A stretch of 64,000 nt of DNA, from contig DASZZP010000022.1 in assembly GCA_035544875.1 (NCBI GenBank), forward strand, positions 50,613-114,612. The letters are read 5' to 3'. Made by a program: the position numbers and the translations under genes. Positions 30,185-38,452 of this stretch are shown one piece after another. Each line of letters starts with the position of its first letter. Position 1 is the first letter of the stretch. A model generated the notes under the pieces. The model was not told the origin of the DNA. It did not search any database and saw nothing but the letters and a program-made list of their open reading frames with translations. The DNA is from JASLEW01 sp035544875 (GTDB lineage: Bacteria > Acidobacteriota > Thermoanaerobaculia > Multivoradales > UBA5704).

Positions 30185-31473
30185 CGCATCTCTCTGCCGG
30201 CAAAGGCGAAGGAAGCCCGCACGATTCCCCACTCGTTGCGCAGCACAAGCCCTGTGCTCGCGGTCACTCTGCCAAAGGCCGGCGCGGTGGAGAACCCGAG
30301 GTCGGACCAGCTGAAGTTGACTGCTGACTCGAGCCAGAGGTCGCCGATGCGCCGCGCCGGCGGTCCACTCCAGAGCTCCAGGTTATGCCCCAGCCCGGCG
30401 CCGGCGCCCCAGGCGGTCTCCGTCTGATGTCGTGCCGCGCCCATGGAGGTCAGGTCAAGGGTCTCCCGGAACGCGCCGGACGCAAGGCCCACCGCCACGC
30501 TCTGGCGACGGCCGAGAGGAAAATACTTGATGGCCGAGACGGCAATCCCCGGGCTGGTGACCTGCTGGCGAACCTGGGCGGCGCGCAAGAAGTCGAGTCC
30601 GGTCAGCGTCTCCCAGGCATCGCTGACCCGCGCCTGAAAGTCGATCCCGCGGGTCGGAAAAACCGGGTTGTCGGTGGTCCTGTAGAGCCATTGCAGGTCG
30701 GCACCCCAGGTTCTTGAGTGCTGCAGAAGAGGCCCGCCGTTCGACAGGGACCAGGTCAGATCGGCGCGCAATGAGTTGTTGCCGGTCAGCGGCAGACCGA
30801 CGGAGCCGGAGGCCACGACAGGGTGATTGTTGAGGCGGGAGTTGGTGCCCACGGCGACGCTGGCGAAGCTGTCGTTGCCGAACAGGTTGTAGCGCGTGTA
30901 GCCGACCTGAAGCGGCCCCTGCGCCCCGGCGAGGAAGCCCGAGGTCGCCGAGGCGAAGAGCAGGCCGTCCTGGCCGACGAAAGCGCGCGCTCCGGCGGTC
31001 ACATCGTGGTTGACTTCGAAGCTTCCGTGCGGGCCGGGCCTCGACTGGCTATAGGTGCCGGTCACGGAGTAGTCGAGGAAAACCGGCTTGTTCTGCTCGA
31101 CGGCGATCACCAGCTCGAAGGTGCCACGCTCGCTCCCCTTGCGCAGCGTGAAGTCGGCGTCGAGCACGAAGGGCAGCCTTTTGACCCGATAGACCGCCTC
31201 GCGCAGCTGGCGTTCGCCGTAGGACTGGCCAGGCTTGAGAAGAGACTGGGAGATGGTGATCTCCCTCGCCGCTGGCTTGCTGACGCCCGTGACCGAGATC
31301 TTCTCGATCAGGAACTGTGGCGGCGGCTCTTCGCTCCATGCTGCGGCGGCGGCTGAGGAGGCGATGACGGCTGCAAGCAGCAGGGAGAAGGGAAGGGAGA
31401 GCGGCGGCCGCGACAAGCCTGCCGAACGGGCGCGAGAGCGATCCAGGAGCGGGTGGCGCAGGGCAACGAGCAT
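30181..31473 (-). CDS. Outer-membrane barrel with one POTRA-like domain (Omp85-like)
   Basis: 430 residues. After an N-terminal signal segment, residues 52-125 resemble one POTRA domain (FLIEKISVTGVSKPAAREI, ending LPFVLDADFTLRKG). The remainder alternates like a beta barrel and contains TDNPVFPTRGIDFQARVS, reminiscent of the Omp85 strand motif where the conserved Arg in the RGF/RGI-type loop sits. The usual GVGLRW-type Phe end is absent: the protein ends FAFAGREMR. It is the first gene of an operon with DUF4390, kinase and regulator, all joined by 4-base overlaps. GGAGG lies 11 bases before the ATG. It could be a small TamA/BamA-like or two-partner-secretion-like transporter. Confidence 0.66.
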   Translation of the reverse strand: MLVALRHPLLDRSRARSAGLSRPPLSLPFSLLLAAVIASSAAAAAWSEEPPPQFLIEKISVTGVSKPAAREITISQSLLKPGQSYGERQLREAVYRVKRLPFVLDADFTLRKGSERGTFELVIAVEQNKPVFLDYSVTGTYSQSRPGPHGSFEVNHDVTAGARAFVGQDGLLFASATSGFLAGAQGPLQVGYTRYNLFGNDSFASVAVGTNSRLNNHPVVASGSVGLPLTGNNSLRADLTWSLSNGGPLLQHSRTWGADLQWLYRTTDNPVFPTRGIDFQARVSDAWETLTGLDFLRAAQVRQQVTSPGIAVSAIKYFPLGRRQSVAVGLASGAFRETLDLTSMGAARHQTETAWGAGAGLGHNLELWSGPPARRIGDLWLESAVNFSWSDLGFSTAPAFGRVTASTGLVLRNEWGIVRASFAFAGREMR

Positions 31474-31690
31474 GATCTCGCAAGCCTCCAGGGTCCGCTG
31501 CGGACCGGGACGGGTCCAGAGGGCCGGCCGTCACAAGGGCAACTCCGGTGCCATTAGCCGGCGCCAGCGCGGCGAGCTTTCCTGGCGGTCCCGGAGCCTC
31601 CACTCAAGCTGCTGAAAAGAGGTGCCTTGAGCGTTTGCACCGTCAAGCGGGTCTGCCCAATGTGGTGCCGGCTTCCAGATCCCTGCCTGG

Positions 31691-31720
31691 CCGTGGCGTA
31701 CGAGATCTCATACGCCACGG
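31691..31720. promoter_or_regulatory. 30-base near-perfect palindrome
   Basis: CCGTGGCGTA, c, GAG-AT-CTC, a, TACGCCACGG: a dyad with one mismatched pair. It can serve as a terminator stem after the upstream minus-strand membrane-protein gene (no T-run seen) or as an operator for the operon starting at 31473. Confidence 0.6.
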
Positions 31721-31722
31721 CT

Positions 31723-31738
31723 GTATGAAGTTTCATAC
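31723..31738. promoter_or_regulatory. Operator-like palindrome GTATGAA-GT-TTCATAC
   Basis: A 7-base perfect dyad with a 2-base centre, 3 bases from the larger palindrome, with which it shares the half-site TCATAC (31708-31713). The arrangement of three half-sites within 31 bases looks like a repressor site. The 277-base gap otherwise holds no clear feature. Confidence 0.55.
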
Positions 31739-31750
31739 GGCCACGATCGG

Positions 31751-33130
31751 TCAGGTGGCGGACGGCACCTTCGCCTCGGGGATCTTCATGCCGAGATAGG
31801 TTCCGGAGCTGATCCCCATCAACGCCAGCAGCGAGCCGTCGAAGGTCGGCATCGCCAGACTGCGGTAGACCTCGCTGACGAAGATAATGCCCAGCACAAC
31901 GGTCCAGGTGGCATTCTGGAAGCGATGGAAGCTGACGCCGTTGGCGTCGCTCAGGATGTCGCTGAGGAAGTCCTCGGTCTCGTTGCGGGCCTTCTTCAAC
32001 GAGGAATGCCGCTGCTGCAGGTCGAGGGTGAGGGCCTGCAGGCGGGCGGCGACCTCCGCATCGGCCGGATTGGCGGCAACCGCCCTGGTCGCTTCTTCGA
32101 TCGCCGCCTGAATCTGGTTGACCCGCGCGGTCAGCGCGTTCGCGCTGGCCGCCTGGACCGCCTGGTCGGTGGGCTTGGCCTGGCCCGCATCCATGACCGC
32201 GGAGCCGACCACCGTGCCGGCGCTGATTCCAAGCAGAACGAGGACGGTGCCGGTGATCGTGCTGTTGAAATCGCCGGTGATGAGGCCTATGAACAGGTAC
32301 GAGGCGAGGATGAGGAAGAACCACCACGCCCCTTGCGAGCGCGCGAGACTGAAGGGGCGGCGCGCGTTGGCGCCGGCAGTGGGAGCGGAATCGCGCAGCA
32401 GGTCGCTGTGCGCTGCCAGGCCCAAGAAGGCGGCGACCAGCAGAGTGAAAAGGATGGCCCAGAAAATGAAGCGCCACTGCGGGATGATGGTGAGCTTGAT
32501 CGGCGGCGCATCCGAGGGAAAGGCGTACTCGTCGGCAAGACCCACGCTGACCTGGGTCGGCCGCGGCGACCAGGAGGGGCTGCCGAGCAGAAAGGTCCAG
32601 ACGGCGCGCGACTTTTCGGTCCGCAACAGCGTGAAACGGAGCGTCGTGTTGTGGGGATTGGTCGGGGGGAAGGCGACCAGGTCCGGCAGCGGCCGGTCCT
32701 CGAGGTAGAGCACGAGCTGCTTGCCCTTGCAGGCCGGTGCGGCGAGCTGCGCCAGAAACGCGGGCAGCCCCGGCACGTCCACCGTCAGCACGTCGCCGAG
32801 CTGGAGCTCGTCGGCCGGGGTCACCCGCCGCTGCTCGCCCGCCGTCGACCCTGGCGGCGCGGGAACGGCTTCCACAACCTCGCGGTAGGCTCGGGCGACC
32901 CGCGGCGCCTCGTAGGCACAGCCCGCGCCCGCCGCCGCCGGCGGTGCCACGGTTGCCACTTCTGCCGTGGCGGCGGTCCCAGCGGAGCCGGCCGGAGCCG
33001 CGCTGGCCGAGCCGGCCGGAGGGGCCCCCAGCACGGCAGAGGCAGCCCAGCAAAAAAGCGCAGCCGCCACGACCGCGCAGCGCAATCCGGCGCCCCAGAT
33101 ATGCTTTGGGTGCAGCGGCTTCGTGCTCAT
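31751..33130 (-). CDS. Multi-pass membrane protein, unknown function
   Basis: 459 residues: a signal-like N-terminus, an Ala/Pro-rich linker, then an extracytoplasmic region (about 60-215) without a recognisable domain. About five membrane helices follow (FIFWAILFTLLVAAFLGLA; WWFFLILASYLFIGLITG; ITGTVLVLLGISAGTVVG; TWTVVLGIIFVSEVY; and SLLALMGISSGTYLG), with a helical segment (ANALTARVNQIQAAIEEA) between them that could form a coiled coil. The repeated GIS[AS]GT motif in helices 3 and 5 hints at an internal duplication. ATG at 33130 has AGGAGGAGG right upstream, deciding the start. No enzymatic motif is seen. Confidence 0.7.
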   Translation of the reverse strand: MSTKPLHPKHIWGAGLRCAVVAAALFCWAASAVLGAPPAGSASAAPAGSAGTAATAEVATVAPPAAAGAGCAYEAPRVARAYREVVEAVPAPPGSTAGEQRRVTPADELQLGDVLTVDVPGLPAFLAQLAAPACKGKQLVLYLEDRPLPDLVAFPPTNPHNTTLRFTLLRTEKSRAVWTFLLGSPSWSPRPTQVSVGLADEYAFPSDAPPIKLTIIPQWRFIFWAILFTLLVAAFLGLAAHSDLLRDSAPTAGANARRPFSLARSQGAWWFFLILASYLFIGLITGDFNSTITGTVLVLLGISAGTVVGSAVMDAGQAKPTDQAVQAASANALTARVNQIQAAIEEATRAVAANPADAEVAARLQALTLDLQQRHSSLKKARNETEDFLSDILSDANGVSFHRFQNATWTVVLGIIFVSEVYRSLAMPTFDGSLLALMGISSGTYLGMKIPEAKVPSAT

Positions 33131-33395
33131 GGCTCCTCCTCCTGTCAATGACGGTCTCGCCCCGGGAAGTGCTGCAGCGCGCCCAGCTGCCCAAAGACTC
33201 GGCTTGCTTGCGGCAGCCTCCGACCAGAGACCCTGTGCTAGTGCTTCGAGCTTAAAGCTTAGCAGGGCCTTGCCTCATCGCGTTAGACCGCCGGGGCGCC
33301 GGCCGCTCCGATATGCTAAATCGATCCAGCACCCCTGTCCGGCCGCCGAAGACCTGAGTCCTCGGAGCGGGCGGCTGGCCAACTCGCGGAACGGG

Positions 33396-33403
33396 AAGGA
33401 GGA
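33396..33403 (+). repeat. Candidate target-site duplication, left
   Basis: AAGGAGGA, identical to 35611-35618 on the far side of the IS256-type element. Purine-rich sequence lowers the weight of an 8-base match. Confidence 0.5.
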
Positions 33404-33475
33404 GGATGTGTCCCGAGTGTCGTGGAAATTGGTGAGGCGTCCTCTGGAGACCGGTTCGTGATGGCATAGGCGGCT

Positions 33476-34831
33476 TCAGGGCTGCGGAAGGCGTTTCATG
33501 GTTGCGATGGTCGTCCCGCAACCGTCGATCATCTTGAGGGCATTGCGGTCGGGATCGAAGGCCACCATTCTAGTCCGACCCATCTGGAATTGGTCTGGTT
33601 CTACCGCTACAAGCTCGATTCGGTCGTCCCCCCCGCGATAGACGAGGCCGCTCCCCGATCTCTCGATATTCCGGGTGACGTTACCGTCACTGTAGGTCCC
33701 GACAAGGCGGTCGAGCTGTTCGCCGCTCGGCGGCGTCGGCGACGGGCGGCGGTCGAGGACGGTGGCACCCTCTCCGAACACGATTCTGGCCAGATCACAG
33801 GCAGTGGTCTTGGCCGGCTCGTCGATGAAGTTGCTGAGCACAATGATCACCAGTCCGTCGTCCCGATAGTAGGCCAGGTGTGAGGCGAAGCCGTCGATCT
33901 CCCCGGTGTGGTTGACTACTCGTCGTCGGAAAAGCGAGATCGATTGCCAACCGAGCGCGTAGTCGTCGCGCACGGCAGTGAACATCTCCTCCAAAGAGCT
34001 CGCCCGCAGGAGCTTCCCCTGCGCGAGAGCATACTGCCACGCCAATAGGTCACGCGCAGTAGAGCGCAGCCCGCCGGCGGCAAAGGCTCCATGATCCTTG
34101 TAAACGATGTTCCGGATGACCCCGTTGGCGCGGTCGTAGCCGCGAACGCGGCCCGGAACAACGGCGTAGATGTCGTCGTAACCGGTGTCCACCATGCCAG
34201 CGGGCTCGAAGATTCTGGAGCGAAGCACCAGCTCCCATGGTTGGCCCGATACCACTTCGCACACGTAGCCCAGCAAGAGGTATCCAAAGTTGCTGTAGCG
34301 GAATGAAGCGCCAGGCTCTGAAACCAGCGTTGAGGCAAGGTGGGCGTGGATCACCTGGTCGATGAGATCTCGCATCTTCGAAGTGGGTCCAGCACTCACC
34401 TCACCGAAGTAATCGGGTATCCCCGACGTATGGCTGAGGAGCTGCCGGAGGGTAACGGGAGCCCACGACGCTGGACAGGGCTTCAGGAATCTGCAGAGTG
34501 GATCATTGATCGACAACTTAGATTCCTCCTGCAAGCGCATGATGGCAACGGCGGTAAACGGCTTGGAGAGCGACCCGATACGAAAGATCTTGCGGTCATC
34601 GTTCCGCCCGCCGAGTTCGTAGTCTGCCTTCCCGTAACCGTGATTGAGCAGCGCCCGCCCGTTCCGCTCGACGATAACGGATCCGCTGAAGTCACCACCA
34701 AGCGCGCGCTTGCGGAGGTAGGAATCGAGGCGCGAGGGTGCAGCTCGCTGGCTCGCGGGGACCGAGGCGCACGCCGCCAGGACAATGGCTGCAGCCAGGA
34801 GCGGAGCGGCGCGCCGTCCGCGAGCGTTCAT
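33476..34831 (-). CDS. Beta-lactamase-fold serine hydrolase, lipoprotein
   Basis: A 451-residue class C beta-lactamase/PBP-like protein. A lipoprotein signal LLAAAIVLAAC puts Cys21 as the lipidation site. The active site has Ser87 in SLSK (SxxK), Tyr179 in YSN (YxN) and HTG at 308-310 in place of KTG, a combination typical of esterase or peptidase members such as Pab87, EstB or flp-like proteins rather than true beta-lactamases. ATG at 34831 follows CAGGATTCC, an AGGA 5 bases upstream; an ATG at 34870 and a continuous frame into the transposase fragment also exist but add no homologous residues. GC is visibly lower than the surroundings, suggesting transfer with the element. Confidence 0.84.
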   Translation of the reverse strand: MNARGRRAAPLLAAAIVLAACASVPASQRAAPSRLDSYLRKRALGGDFSGSVIVERNGRALLNHGYGKADYELGGRNDDRKIFRIGSLSKPFTAVAIMRLQEESKLSINDPLCRFLKPCPASWAPVTLRQLLSHTSGIPDYFGEVSAGPTSKMRDLIDQVIHAHLASTLVSEPGASFRYSNFGYLLLGYVCEVVSGQPWELVLRSRIFEPAGMVDTGYDDIYAVVPGRVRGYDRANGVIRNIVYKDHGAFAAGGLRSTARDLLAWQYALAQGKLLRASSLEEMFTAVRDDYALGWQSISLFRRRVVNHTGEIDGFASHLAYYRDDGLVIIVLSNFIDEPAKTTACDLARIVFGEGATVLDRRPSPTPPSGEQLDRLVGTYSDGNVTRNIERSGSGLVYRGGDDRIELVAVEPDQFQMGRTRMVAFDPDRNALKMIDGCGTTIATMKRLPQP

Positions 34832-34966
34832 TGGAATCCTGTTTGTGGGGCTCGCTGCCGGATTGCTCATGAAATCTGTCCTCACGCGACCTGACGCTGG
34901 TCTTGCGCAACGAGGGCGGCGAGCGCCCGGTGGCCATCTATTCTGCGCAGCTTGATCTGGCCGAAG

Positions 34967-35515
34967 GCTCACCACCCGCCGGGCCAGCCGGACCTTGAGA
35001 TGGAAGCCGTCGAGGAACAACACCGCGTAGCTCTCGCCCGACAGATCGCGCTGGCTCCACGCTGCAAACAACGCCTTGAGACGACCCACCACGCGCGACA
35101 CCGCGCTCTTGGACAGATGCTCGTCGCCCAACAGTGGCTGCAACGCCAAACGGATCCGCCGCGTGTTGGCGCCCGCCAGGTAGCAGCTCAAGATCGCGTC
35201 GTCGATCTCCTGCATCCGTCGCGCGTAGCGCGGCAGCAACTCACTGCGGAACTCCTCGGTGGAGCCGTCGCTACGCTGCAGCCGACCACGAGGAACCTGC
35301 ACCTCGCGTGCTCCGTTGACTGTCGTCAGCCGTCGCAGCTCAACGCCGTTGCGGTACCCTCGCCGTCTCGCCGCTCGCTCGTAGCTCGCGGCGCCGATTG
35401 CCTGACCCAGCTCTTCAGCGAGAACCACCTCGAGGGCCTCCAGCAACCGCTCTTGCTGCAGATGGCGGACCTGCTGCCGGAACTCCAACACCTGCCCTGT
35501 GGTAGCTTCCTTCAT
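34967..35515 (-). pseudogene. N-terminal fragment of an IS256-family transposase
   Basis: 183 residues matching the start of Mutator-type transposases: YERAARRRGYRNGVELR, REVQVPRGR, DDAILSCYLAGANTRRI, LSKSAVSRVV and LFLDGFHLKVRLARRVVS. It retains only the first catalytic Asp (Asp169). The second Asp, the Glu and the whole C-terminal half are missing, so it is inactive. The frame runs on without a stop into the hydrolase gene, which could give a nonsense fusion protein but is judged accidental. Confidence 0.8.
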
Positions 35516-35568
35516 GGCGTAACCTCCTTCGCGGGTCGCACCGCGAATTACCTGGCCAACAAGAGGTT

Positions 35569-35610
35569 ACGCCATCTTCAATTTTCCACGAACATCGGGA
35601 CGGATCCTCC
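35569..35610 (+). repeat. Right inverted end of the IS256-type element
   Basis: Contains CGCCATC, CAATTTTCCACGAA and TCGGGACGGATCC; its reverse complement aligns with 33404-33440 with small gaps. Confidence 0.6.
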
Positions 35611-35618
35611 AAGGAGGA
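35611..35618 (+). promoter_or_regulatory. Shine-Dalgarno AAGGAGG, also the right target duplication
   Basis: AAGGAGG lies 7 bases before an in-frame CTG that would start the lipocalin-like gene. The same eight bases flank the left end of the element, so insertion seems to have duplicated the ribosome-binding site. Confidence 0.5.
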
Positions 35619-35624
35619 CTTGGC

Positions 35625-36443
35625 CTGACGCCAGCACCCGGCTTCCGGCTGGAGAAGTGGTACCTCGACTGCGTGACGCCGGCAGGCGAAGCCTTCGTCG
35701 GCTACGCCGCCACGCTCTTCTGGCGGCGCCTGCGCCTCCGCTATGCCAGCTACCTGCTCACCTCTCGGACCCGCCCGGACTCTGCGGCGGAAAGCCGCTC
35801 CACTCTGCAGTGCGATCAGGACCCGGCGTCCCACGATGGCGAGCTGAGCTGGGGCTGCCCGGCCCTGGAGGTCGAGGGCCGCTGGCTGGCCGAGGCCCCA
35901 GGGCTCGAACGCATCCTGCTGGAGCAGGAGAACGGGTGCGTGCGATGGCGCTGCCTTCAACCCCGCTCGCGGGCGACCGTCACTCTGGGCGGCGGCCGCG
36001 CGCTGGCGGGGCAGGGCTATGCCGAGCACCTCTCGCTGACCCTCCCGCCCTGGCGGCTGCCGGTGCGCGAGCTCCGCTGGGGCCGCTTCTTGTCGCCCAG
36101 CGACGCGGTGGTGTGGATCGAGTGGCGCGGACCGCGGCCACTCACCCTACTGGTTCACAACGGAGCGGAGACCGGCAACGCCGCCATCGCGGATCACCTG
36201 GTCGAGTTCGCCGGTTCGTCGCTCCGTCTATCAGCAAGCCAGGTGCTGCGGGAGGGACCGCTCGGCCGCACGGTGCTCTCTTCGATCCCCCGCCTCCAGC
36301 GCTTCGGGCCGCGGGCCATGCGCGCGGCACACGAGATCAAGTGGTGCAGCCGGGGCGTGCTGGACCCGGCGGCCGGAGGTGGCGCGAACGCCGGATGGGC
36401 CATCCACGAAGTGGTCCATCTCCCGCTGGCGCCCCCGCCATGA
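35625..36443 (+). CDS. Lipocalin/CrtC-like hypothetical protein
   Basis: A protein of about 272 residues starting LTPAPGFRLEKWYLDCVTPAG. The pattern FRLEKWYLDCVT-x-DG-like, the central GQGYAEHLSLTLPPWRLPV followed by RELRWGRFLSP, and the closing GWAIHEVVHLP recall the double-lipocalin fold of hydroxyneurosporene synthase (CrtC) and AttH proteins. That match is by motif only and is uncertain. No ATG is available. The best start is CTG at 35625 with a strong AAGGAGG 7 bases upstream; GTG at 35673 would cut into the conserved start. It is coupled by ATGA to the membrane fusion gene, so it probably acts on, or binds, a lipid made or used by it. Confidence 0.55.
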   Translation: MTPAPGFRLEKWYLDCVTPAGEAFVGYAATLFWRRLRLRYASYLLTSRTRPDSAAESRSTLQCDQDPASHDGELSWGCPALEVEGRWLAEAPGLERILLEQENGCVRWRCLQPRSRATVTLGGGRALAGQGYAEHLSLTLPPWRLPVRELRWGRFLSPSDAVVWIEWRGPRPLTLLVHNGAETGNAAIADHLVEFAGSSLRLSASQVLREGPLGRTVLSSIPRLQRFGPRAMRAAHEIKWCSRGVLDPAAGGGANAGWAIHEVVHLPLAPPP

Positions 36444-38365
36444 GGCTGGCGAAGCTCCTCTACCTGCTCCTTTTCTGTCTCGTTCTGCCCGCGCTGCTCA
36501 TCGTCTGGGCCCGCGCGGCCGAGCCGATGGTCCGGCTGCCGGTGCTGAGGGCGCCAGTGACCGGCGTTGCGCTGGCCGCCGTAGGCCTTGTCCTGCTGCT
36601 GGCGGGCACGGCGGCGCTCTGGCGATACGGGGGAGGCCTGCCGATGAACGCCTTCCCACCACCCCGCTACGTCACGGGCGGGATTTACCGCTGGCTCTCC
36701 CATCCCATCTACGTCGCCTTTTCGGCGCTCTGTGCGGGGCTTTCGCTGGCCGTGGGGTCGGCCGCCGGACTCTGGCTGGTCTCGCCGCTGGTGATGCTCG
36801 CCTCGGCGGCGCTGGTCGTCGGCTACGAGCGACCCGACTTGCGGCGGCGCTTCGGCACTCAGGTCCGCACTCCCCTGATGCACCTGCCGCTCGCCGGCGA
36901 CGGGGAGGAGAGGCCGGCAGCGTCGGAGGTGGTGAGCGTCTACATCCTGGTCTTCCTTCCCTGGTTGCTGCTCTACGAGGCAGTCGGGGCCCTGGGCGTC
37001 CCGCCCGACGCCGTCTCCGGCTACTTCGGCTGGGAGTGGAGGCTTCCGGTCTGGGAGGCCAGCGAGCTGGTGTATATCAGCACCTACCCGTTCGTACTGC
37101 TCGCGCCGCTGCTGGCGAAGAATCGACGCGAGCTGCGACGCTTCGCGCTGCAGGGTCTGGCGGCGACCGCGCTGGGCGTCTTCGCCTTCCTGCTCGTGCC
37201 GCTCGTCTCCCCGCCGCGCCCGTTCGTGCCGCAAGGGTTGCTCGGCAGACTGCTGCTCTGGGAGCGGCAGCTCGACTTTCCAACTGCCGCCTTCCCTTCC
37301 TTCCATGTTTTCTGGGCCTTCCTCGCCGCTCATCTCATCGCGGCGCGGGGGCGCGGCTGGCGAGCGGCGGCGACCGCCTGGGCCGCGCTCATCGCCGTCA
37401 GCTGCATGACGGCCGGGAACCACGCGCTCGCCGACGTGCTGGGCGGGCTCGCGCTCTTCGCGCTGGCCTCGCATCTCGGCGCCGTTTGGGAAGCCCTGCG
37501 CCGCGGCAGCGAGCGAGTCGCCAACTCGTGGCGGGAGTGGCGGATCGGACCGCTGCGGGTCATCAACCATGGCGCCTATGCCTTTGGCGCCGCCCTGCTG
37601 GGCGAGCTGATCGTGGGCGCGCTGGTGGGCGCGAAGGGGCTCGCCGCCAGCGCGCTCGCCGCCGCCTGTGGGCTGATCGGCGCCGCGCTCTGGGCGCAGG
37701 GGATCGAGGGCTCGCCGCGCCTGTTGCGCCCGTTCGGCTACTACGGCTTCGTCACCGGGGCCGTTGCCGGCGCGCTGCTGGCACCGGCCGTGGGGTGCGA
37801 GACGCTGCTGCTGCTGGCGGCGCTGGCGACTGCGGCCCCGTGGGCGCAGGCGGTCGGACGGCTGCGCTGCCTGGTGCAGGGGTGCTGCCACGGCCGCCCC
37901 GCCGCGGCGGCGGTCGGGATCCGCCACCACCATCCGAGCTCGCGCGTCACCCGGCTCGCCGGGTTAGCCGGCTTGCCGATCCATGCCACCCAGCTCTACT
38001 CGCTCCTTGGCAACCTGGCGATTGGCCTCATCCTCGCCCGCCTCTACTCTCTCCACGCCCCGCTCGTGCTGGTCCTGGGGCTCTACCTGGCTCTGTCCGG
38101 CCTGGCGCGGTTCGTCGAGGAGAGCTTCCGCGGCGAGCCCCAGACCCGCCGCCTTGGCGGCTTGCCGATCTACCAGTGGCTGGCGATCGCAAGCACGGTG
38201 GCGGGCGCCGTGGTCACCGCGCTCCCGCAGCGCCAGCCCGCCCCGCCTGTGCAATGGAACGCCGCGACGGTGCCGGTCGCCGTCGCCCTCGGCCTCCTCG
38301 CCGGCCTGGCCATGGGCGTCGATCTTCCCGACTCGCAGCGCCGCTTCGCCCGTCTTTCCGGCTAG
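36440..38365 (+). CDS. Three-domain membrane enzyme: ICMT-like, PAP2 and Lgt-like
   Basis: A 641-residue polytopic protein with three enzyme-like units. Residues 1-150 resemble isoprenylcysteine/phospholipid methyltransferases (GGIYRWLSHPIYVAF). Residues 165-350 resemble PAP2 lipid phosphatases (FPSFHVFWAFLAAHLIA, then AGNHALADVLGG with His328 and Asp332 in the SRxxxxHxxxD position), although the first PAP2 motif is not clear. Residues 370-610 resemble prolipoprotein diacylglyceryl transferase relatives (GRLRCLVQGCCHGRP, IHATQLYSLLGNL, LARFVEESFRGEPQTR and GGLPIYQWLA). All three act on membrane lipids. ATGA overlap with the gene before. It may build or remodel a lipid or lipoprotein; the exact reaction is unknown. 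Confidence 0.75.
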   Translation: MRLAKLLYLLLFCLVLPALLIVWARAAEPMVRLPVLRAPVTGVALAAVGLVLLLAGTAALWRYGGGLPMNAFPPPRYVTGGIYRWLSHPIYVAFSALCAGLSLAVGSAAGLWLVSPLVMLASAALVVGYERPDLRRRFGTQVRTPLMHLPLAGDGEERPAASEVVSVYILVFLPWLLLYEAVGALGVPPDAVSGYFGWEWRLPVWEASELVYISTYPFVLLAPLLAKNRRELRRFALQGLAATALGVFAFLLVPLVSPPRPFVPQGLLGRLLLWERQLDFPTAAFPSFHVFWAFLAAHLIAARGRGWRAAATAWAALIAVSCMTAGNHALADVLGGLALFALASHLGAVWEALRRGSERVANSWREWRIGPLRVINHGAYAFGAALLGELIVGALVGAKGLAASALAAACGLIGAALWAQGIEGSPRLLRPFGYYGFVTGAVAGALLAPAVGCETLLLLAALATAAPWAQAVGRLRCLVQGCCHGRPAAAAVGIRHHHPSSRVTRLAGLAGLPIHATQLYSLLGNLAIGLILARLYSLHAPLVLVLGLYLALSGLARFVEESFRGEPQTRRLGGLPIYQWLAIASTVAGAVVTALPQRQPAPPVQWNAATVPVAVALGLLAGLAMGVDLPDSQRRFARLSG

Positions 38366-38452
38366 GTCGGGCGCCGCATCGCGGGGCGGGCTTGGGCTGG
38401 CTTCCTGCAACTCCGCGCTGCCAAAGCCGTAACCCTTTAGGGAGCTGTCCTG

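Larger units (their letters stand above)
33404..35610 (-). mobile_element. Rearranged IS256-type element carrying a beta-lactamase-fold gene
   Basis: The two ends (33404-33440 and 35569-35610) are imperfect inverted copies sharing GTCCCGA, TCGTGGAAA, TTG, GGCGT and CCTC in order. Inside the right end lies the first 183 codons of an IS256/Mutator-type transposase. The rest of the transposase is missing, and a lipoprotein-type serine hydrolase gene fills the space up to the left end. The 8-base AAGGAGGA flanks on both sides fit the family's 8-9 base duplications. At about 2.2 kb it is longer than a usual 1.3-1.5 kb IS256 member and cannot be autonomous. Confidence 0.65.

Noticed and set aside
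33476..35515. One continuous frame joining transposase fragment and serine hydrolase
   Set aside because: Homology to each half ends cleanly, and the hydrolase has its own lipoprotein signal and ribosome-binding site, so a fused protein is unlikely to be the working product.
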